From the NCBI GenBank assembly GCA_031310005.1, contig CM062384.1, forward strand, positions 3,410,001 to 3,474,000: a stretch of DNA of 64,000 nt. Direction: 5' to 3'. The notes under the pieces are model-generated. The model saw nothing but the letters and a program-made list of their open reading frames with translations, did not search any database and was not told the origin of the DNA. This document shows positions 57,558 through 64,000 of the stretch, in pieces; the first letter of the stretch is position 1, and every line of letters begins with the position of its first letter. Source of the stretch: Dactylellina haptotyla (Eukaryota > Ascomycota > Orbiliomycetes > Orbiliales > Orbiliaceae). The position numbers and the translations under genes are program-made.

Positions 57558-59549
57558 TTAGGAAATGTCAAATCCTTTTTTTATTGTTGTTTCATAGATG
57601 TATATGGTATCATGTAAATGTGTACCTTTCGAAAAAAGAGTTACCTAAAATCAAACGTAAGCTCAGGCGCACTTTGGATACTCTAAAATCAACTTATATT
57701 AACTACATCATCATTTTCGTCGCCTTTAAGAAGAAATTTTGTTGATACTTATCATTAGATTTCATATTACAATCGCTAACTCTGCTTCGTAGAATCCTTT
57801 CAGATTAGATATCTAATCAAGTTTCTTGAAAGCCCGGTGTTTGGTGGAGGCTGGGAACGAGACCTTTCAAGCCTTAGAACTAATCTCCTCAACCTATCTA
57901 AGCTAGTAGTGTTCTCCAAGTCATAGGGGCGCACTTGCCAAAATTTTAGCAGGACTGTAAAACACGCTACACGTCGTGAACACGGTTTAAATTTCCTGAG
58001 CCACCACGATCCAGTTTCTTAAGCTTACGAAAGAATATTGAACTAATATTTCTTTCGCAAGAAGTTTCGATAATATTACGTATAAAAAGATACATCTACA
58101 GTACCTATATGTCATTGAAATCTCTTCTTGAAGTTAAATTTAAGCATTATGGAACCAGCAGCTAACTTGCCAAGTCTTCTGTCAAATCAATTCCTGTATT
58201 CGCCATATATGAACCCACTCATTAGAAAAGTGGTATCAGAAATCTCTGATCAAATTTATGACACAAGATTATAGTTTAGCCTCAGCCCCCTGCTTCAAAG
58301 CAAGCCGAAGAAACCTCTCACTTTAGACATCCTTGGCAGAAGGCCAATAAAAATCTTGCGTTGTCCTGTCCAGGCTTCAGGAGTCATACAGCTCACTGAC
58401 AGCTGAATGTCACATATCCAATTCCCAAGTTTTGTTGTTTAAATGCTTTTAATTGTAATATGGTAACCGCAGGCTCGGACATAATAGAGTTTGACAGGCT
58501 GTTCATTATATATAAAGGTTCCCCATAAACTCTCCTACCCACCCAAGCAGGTTCTTCGATCTTAATGCGATATTGTTTGCTACAATATTGTTTGCTACAA
58601 GTTCTATAGATTTAATCGTATGTGGTACCGTGCGCAGAACGATTTTTATAATTTTGAGCAATATTGTGTTATATGGTAGTTGTCGTAGAAAGGTTTCCGC
58701 TATAGTGTAAAAATAGGCCACCTTGGAGAAGAATATAAAAAAGGAGCCGAAACTCTAGAAATTGAGCAAATCTCTTAGTCATGATGCGTTATTTTGCAAT
58801 TGTATTGCTTTATGACGGCTCGGGCTGGGTGTGTTATATCAAAGACAAAGACAAAGCATATTTGGGGTGACCCACCCAAAGTTTCCGCTTGTGTTTTCTG
58901 GCCGACCAAGGGTGACAACATTTTCGAATGAACGCACAAGTGATAGACATCGCATTGCACAACGGTCTCCGACCAGCAGAAGATAAAAAATATATAATAT
59001 TATACAATGCGAAGAACGACCACTAAGTAAACCTTTTCTCATATCTATCGAGTGCTCAATTGGCTGAATCCTATCCCTCTTTTATGCGCATATGCTATAT
59101 CTGTGTGTGTGGTTCAAATTACCTTTGTTAGGAATTCTTCAGATCTCCGGCACAACACATATCACAACATGATTGTTGGAAGATTGTATCTTATTGGGGA
59201 CGGGGTCGGCTTCGGGGCAAGATGGCTGTGTGGAGAATGGGTAAGGGTAAAATTACGTTTTAGCATATCAAAAAAAGCGGGCGGAGTGCAAGCCAAGTCG
59301 TGATGAGATAAGCGAAGTTCCGTTCCCCAACCAACCATCGTAACCCGAGAATATATATGATATGTTTCTCTTGAAAGTCTCACTTTTGCTAATAAATATG
59401 ATACTTAACTTTTTTGATTTACAAGAATGGTAGACATATATATTGTTTCAATAGACTATTGATTTTTTAGTATTTTAAATTTTGCTGTCTAAGTTTTATT
59501 GTATATTCTCCTAAATAAACTAGATGATCACTCTATATATATTAAACCT
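57558..59549. other. AT-rich intergenic region with 15-bp tandem duplication
   Basis: 2 kb without supported genes. It includes a perfect 15-bp tandem duplication at 58570-58599 and a short CAAAGA run near 58840. Confidence 0.55.
58570..58599. repeat. 15-bp perfect tandem duplication
   Basis: Two adjacent copies of atattgtttgctaca, seen directly. Confidence 0.95.
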
Positions 59550-61604
59550 CTAGCAACTTGGCTTGATAACCCACCCGTTGTCCGGATCTATCTTGGGATC
59601 CAAGCAAACCATAAACACCTCTTCTTTCTGAGTTTTAGCATTGAAAGTGGTAAACTTCCTTCTCTGCCCGGACATGGCCTTGATAAATTCCTTCTGCCCA
59701 CCCCTGCGTCGGCCGATAAACTCGCCATCCCCGTGTCTGAGCACATAAGTGTCGACGTACTTGAACTGTCCCGTCTTCTTATTTGTCATACCGTGTTTCT
59801 CGTAACTAAGACTGAGGACTTCATTACCCGGATAGGTCTTTCTAAAGGCGGCCTTGGGCAAATTGCGCTTCTTGGTATCATCGTAGAGAATCTTGTCTGC
59901 GGATAGTTTCTGCCGGCAGAACTCACCGAGGGTCCACATTTTCGTGCCCCATTCCGGGGTGTACGTCTTCTCCGTGAGGTACTCCTTAATGATACCCTGG
60001 CCTTCCACGCCGACGAACTTGAGCTCGAAGCCAGCTTTGGCGCCACCCGATACGCCCGCTGTCAAACCCTTGGCTGTAACCGTGGTACCCTCTTGATCAG
60101 TCTTACCACTGATACCAGAGATAGCATCACGCCTGGTGAGCTTCTCGCGTTCGTTCTTGCAATAGGCGCCTTGGTCTGCAGGTTTGGCTCCCGCCTCCGC
60201 GTGATATTCCAGTTTTGGAAGCCAGAGTTCCACACCACTCTGAACACCGGATCCCAATAGCTCGATGCTGACGCCAAAGGTGGTGATTGCTGCCGCTGTG
60301 CCCTTGACTTCGACTTTTGCTTCGCGAAGACCTGCGTCCCAATTGATCTCTGGCTTTTTGAGATCAAACTTACTCTTCGTCTTTGGATGCATCAAGTCCA
60401 GCGTAATGTCGCTATCCGGCAGCGAGGCGTCTAGTCTAGCACCCACGGTGACGGATCCGGCAGCCTCGATGTTATTGTAAGCTTCAACACTGATCTTAGG
60501 GCCAAAGTTGACGACACCCCAAATGGAAATGGGTCCAATGGGAAAACTTGCGAGCTCCTTTCTGAACTCATGTTGCTTCCCTAGTTGAACGGAAGCCTCC
60601 ATGTCAACGACGGCCTTCATGTCGTATGTCTTGATGGATACAGATGCCGCGTGGATCTCTCCAAAGCTTGCCTTGAAAGTTGCAGAGAGCTCGACAGAGC
60701 CAGTCGTGTAGCAATTAACGCACTCGGCGCTCAGAGCACCACTGGCGAGTGACTTTTCCGAGCCCAATTTCTTATTAAAGAGAGAGATTGGAGTGTTCGC
60801 TGTGCCATAGGCCACGCTTACGGGCCACTTAGCATCTAGTGCTAACCTCGATTTCGAAGTTTTACTATTCGTCCCGACTTCGGCTGAAAGTCCAACTGAT
60901 CCAAGAGTAATGTCGACTTTACCTACTTGCTTCCACTCTATTTCTTCCGCGGTGAGAGTGGCTGTCACGCTGTCTACCCTCACCGCTGAAATCTTGTACG
61001 GGAGCTTCCTCTGAGCGCCTGGGTTCTCGGGATCTTCGGATCTGACGACAAGAATAAAGTAATCAGCCGTGTCTGGCGTACCAACCCACTTCCATGCTTC
61101 CATCGCGGCCTTTACCAAAACCGGACTATGAAATTCCAGCTTGATGGATCCAGGCTCGGTGAAGAGGGAGTGTGATTTAATCATTTCCTTAAAGTAGTCA
61201 AGTCCGAGGATCGGATGTTTCTCGTCCGGTTCGGCTGCTAGTTTCGCTTCTAGATGGATCGGTTTGCCTAGGGGGTCGAGTCAAGTCAGTATAACTTCAT
61301 TTTCTACCATCGATAATATCGCACCTATATGTTCAACCCCTTTGTATTTTCCGGCCCAAGTCTTTTTAGGTTTGAGTCTCAAAGGATCGTCAGCACGTTT
61401 CCGAAGGTGCCCTGGACGTCCGATGTCGTCGCCCTCCTCGGACCCGGGTATCAGAACTCTATATCCATTGGGTACATTCCATTTGACGCGCCCTGCATTG
61501 ATGGGGCCACCGAGAGGTTTTTGGTCAGACACTATTGGAGATGCCAGAACCTGTACGCCTAAGAGACTGTAGGAAAGGAGAAATGGTATGAGTGAGTTAA
61601 CCAT
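59550..61604 (-). CDS. Large secreted protein of uncharacterised fungal family (DUF7029/DUF7223-like)
   Basis: Exons 61604-61325 and 61267-59550 (minus strand) give 665 aa; the intron uses a weak GTGCGA donor, chosen because it is the only one keeping the frame and avoiding the stop. Signal peptide about 1-22, then a KR site at 69-70 (Kex2). The middle region (about 300-420) is beta-rich with FPIGPISIWGVVNFGP and a GSVTVGARLDASLPDS motif, resembling the paired DUF7029 and DUF7223 domains of fungal secreted proteins; I recall this layout but cannot confirm it. Five or more Cys residues, including CVNC, suggest disulfides. Extracellular; no function known. C-terminal 150 residues are basic (RRRGG). 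Confidence 0.75.
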
Positions 61605-63172
61605 ATTGCTAACTTTAGTATATTATTATTATGTATGCTTGTCGCGATTAGGAAGATTTATCCCGATGTTAAAAAGATTTTTGAGACCGATTAAAGATTA
61701 TTTGTGAATGGCCAAAAAAAAGGCTTGGATATATGAATTAAGCGAAAGTAAATCTAGACCTGCTAGATAGGAATGGGAGTTTGGTATGGGAGCGGATGAA
61801 GATTCCTAGAAGTCTAAACGAGGGAGTAATCCCTAGATTTATAGAAAATGCTCCCCACTAGAGTAGAGATTCTAGCTTAATCCATCTGCTGTTTGCTTAT
61901 CCCAAGGGCATGACTCGTTTGAAAAGGTAAGAATACTTAATTCTTAGTATCAATATGCTTTGAAATAATCTAGCTTTAAGAGGTAATTGGGTTAACCTTC
62001 TTTTAGCTTTCGAAACGATTGTATAGATTTCGACTATATAGCCCGGAGTCAGCCGGAGTATTGTGTTTGAGAAGGTAAGCTAACAGTTCATCGATGGCTA
62101 GCCCCCGTTTGAGCCAAACGATCTGGACTAATGACGAAATTTCGGAAACACTACGCATACGTTCGAGTTTCGTCCTCCTGTCTCATGGAGTCACCTTTGC
62201 GTACTCGTTTCCAGCTAAGACCTATGTGTCGAGGTACACAGCGTTGTTTTTGAAACGGGTAAGTGGCACAATTTAAGTGTTGGTTTTTCTTTCAGCTGTT
62301 GTTCAGTAACTAGCAGATTTCCCCACGCCCGAGTTCGCCACCATCATTGACAACCACTGAAACGTGCAGATATAGTTCATTACTTATAAGTAGTCTTGAA
62401 ACTCTATCAAACTTTATTGTTGCTTTTCGATGAGTTAGAGTTAGTACCCGGGACCCCACCGCAGCTCTAAATCTTTCTTCTTATTGGGTGCACATGGTCT
62501 TCATAAGAGTTAAGCATTCGAAAGTATACCTACAACACAGCTCGCTTGTGGTAACGAATGAATATGTAGAAACGGTGACAGTACGCTCTGGGGAATGGCG
62601 ACGTTTTAAAGCGGGGTAACAAGGCTGAAAATGTGCATCAAAATGATTTCAACTCAAGGTCCTTGCCCGACCAAAATCTCGGGAAGGAATCAAGTTCTTC
62701 TTAACTTTAATTTTACCAAAGTTATCGAATTTCGCGGATATTTTACTTTCTATATGCGACCCGAGGAACTAAACTGTGTATTGGATCTGCGCTCTGCGCT
62801 TTAAGTGTAGAATTCGTTACTGCACGAGAGTTTCTTGACGAAAATCATGATGAAGGGCCAACAGAAGTATTTCCAAAGGATAACAACGTTTATACTATGG
62901 GCAGAATCAAAAAACATAACAGTATTATTATAGTATTACCTAATATAGAGTATAATACATTCTCCATAATAATAGTCGTTAAAAAATATGCTACATAGTT
63001 TCTCCAATATTATAATTAAATTTATGGTTGGGATTGGTGGTGGTTTACTTGATATAAATTATATTATTTACTTAAATAATATTAGAATTGGTACTTTTAA
63101 AATGGAAAGAGCAGTGTATTATAATATGGCTTTAGTAAAGTGATACAAGATTAGAATCCCCTGCCCTACCTA
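61605..63172. other. AT-rich intergenic region
   Basis: 1.57 kb with no supported gene; strongly AT-rich in 62900-63150. Confidence 0.5.
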
Positions 63173-64000
63173 CTAGTGTATGTGATCCACTCTAATAATA
63201 CCAAGTAAGAATTCTTGATAGGATCTGTAGTACTAGTTAGCTCGCATTATATATCAATAAGATCCTACTTATTATGGTTTACCTACCCCCCATACGCACT
63301 CATTATTCTCCTTGTCAGTGACATATCGTATTCGCCTCTGTATATATCTTTAACCAATGCCATATAGGCTGGCTCCCAAAGGATACGGGCAAGTCGTGCG
63401 ATAAGTAGAGTGTCTGATTCAACTGAACCCCTTCCTTTTATCGATTCCTCCAGCAACTGAGCATCGCGTAAAGGTTTATTTGACACGCCACTAAGGACGT
63501 AGAGCATTGCTCTACCCTGTACCCAAATTATCAGTAAATTTTCAAACTCTTAATATATCTTATATAAGCCTTCTTCCTTATATCTTATTTTACTTACCGC
63601 CCATCCAGGAATCTTCTCTGCGATAGTTTCTGCAAGATCCTGACCGTATAACTTCTTGTATAAGGTTAACATTTCCTTTAAATACCCAGTGCTCTTAGTT
63701 ATTATTCGCTCTCCTATTGCTAAAATATCCCTTTTTTCTTTCAAAAGAGCATCAAATAGATATTTAGTATCATCTTGAACCATATCGAGGTAAACTAGAT
63801 CCCATTCCTCCATACCACGAGCTTCGAGTTGAAGAAGAATTAAATCCTTAAATGATTCGTCGTTTGCTATCTTATTCGCCGCCAGCTCTGCTATAATCGC
63901 CTTCCGAAGATTGTTATCATTTTTAGAGTTACGATACGATTTGATTATCTCAATAATATCGTTATTTCCACGGCCCATGAGAGCTTCTATGAGTAGCGTG
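63173..64000 (-). CDS. Annexin-like protein, 5' partial
   Basis: Exons >64000-63598, 63516-63287 and 63224-63173 (minus strand), about 227 residues visible; the frame is open to the right edge, so the N-terminus is outside. Introns have GTAAGT and GTAGGT donors and a GCTAAC branch site; the last exon encodes only 17 residues. Annexin repeat features: LIEALMGRGNNDIIEIIKSY, then YLKEMLTLYKKLYGQDL near the end of a repeat, and LIARLARILWEPAYMALVKDIY with SLTRRIMSAYGGSYQEFLLGII. The usual Ca2+ site GxGT is GRGN or GRGS here, so Ca2+ binding may be weakened. Annexins bind acidic phospholipid membranes in a Ca2+-dependent way and act in membrane repair or secretion; fungal members are often divergent like this one. 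Confidence 0.75.

Overview
The window is nuclear DNA of a filamentous ascomycete (Pezizomycotina; a leotiomycete would fit, but the sequence alone does not settle the class). The evidence is short introns (mostly 50-100 nt, GTAAGT-type donors, CTAAC/CTGAC branch sites, AG acceptors), ATG starts in AT-rich context, and many fungus-specific families: PTH11-type receptor, Zn(II)2Cys6 regulators, GH76, a PNP/NB-ARC/TPR NLR, an OTT_1508-type deaminase and ricin-B membrane proteins. About 23 protein genes are supported, most of them spliced. I saw no convincing tRNA, rRNA, CRISPR array or complete transposon.

Layout: 0-6 kb holds a PTH11-like receptor cut by the left edge, a small secreted protein with regularly spaced Kex2 sites, and a secreted histidine phosphatase. 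At 6-13 kb lies a compact group of Zn2Cys6 regulator, anion:cation symporter and DHDPS/KDG-aldolase-like lyase, which looks like a small catabolic cluster. At 13-18 kb are an OTT_1508-type deaminase, a DUF5071 protein and a secreted S33/TAP-like peptidase. At 19-28 kb are a GH31 alpha-glycosidase, an alpha-glucoside-type permease and a C2H2 plus Zn2Cys6 regulator, all on the minus strand. The promoters of the two structural genes share a CCCACCGGAC element, so this looks like a regulated alpha-glucoside utilisation cluster. At 28.7-30.7 kb is an 11-exon GPI-type GH76 mannosidase (DCW1/DFG5 family).

After an AT-rich, gene-poor stretch come a ricin-B lectin membrane protein, a CorA-like membrane protein with an enlarged transmembrane tail, a GNAT acetyltransferase, CutC, and an intact NLR (PNP_UDP, NB-ARC, TPR) at 43-46.3 kb. 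From 47 kb on there is a decayed membrane-protein gene, a Ser/Thr-rich secreted protein with a Cys-rich C-terminal domain, two divergent paralogous type-B carboxylesterases separated by a 2-kb promoter region, a 665-aa secreted protein of uncertain family, and the 3' part of an annexin-like gene running off the right edge.

The clearest functional themes are secretion and cell surface (phosphatase, peptidase, GH76, lectin, esterases, Kex2-processed protein), two sugar or acid catabolic mini-clusters with their own regulators and transporters, and one allorecognition-type NLR.
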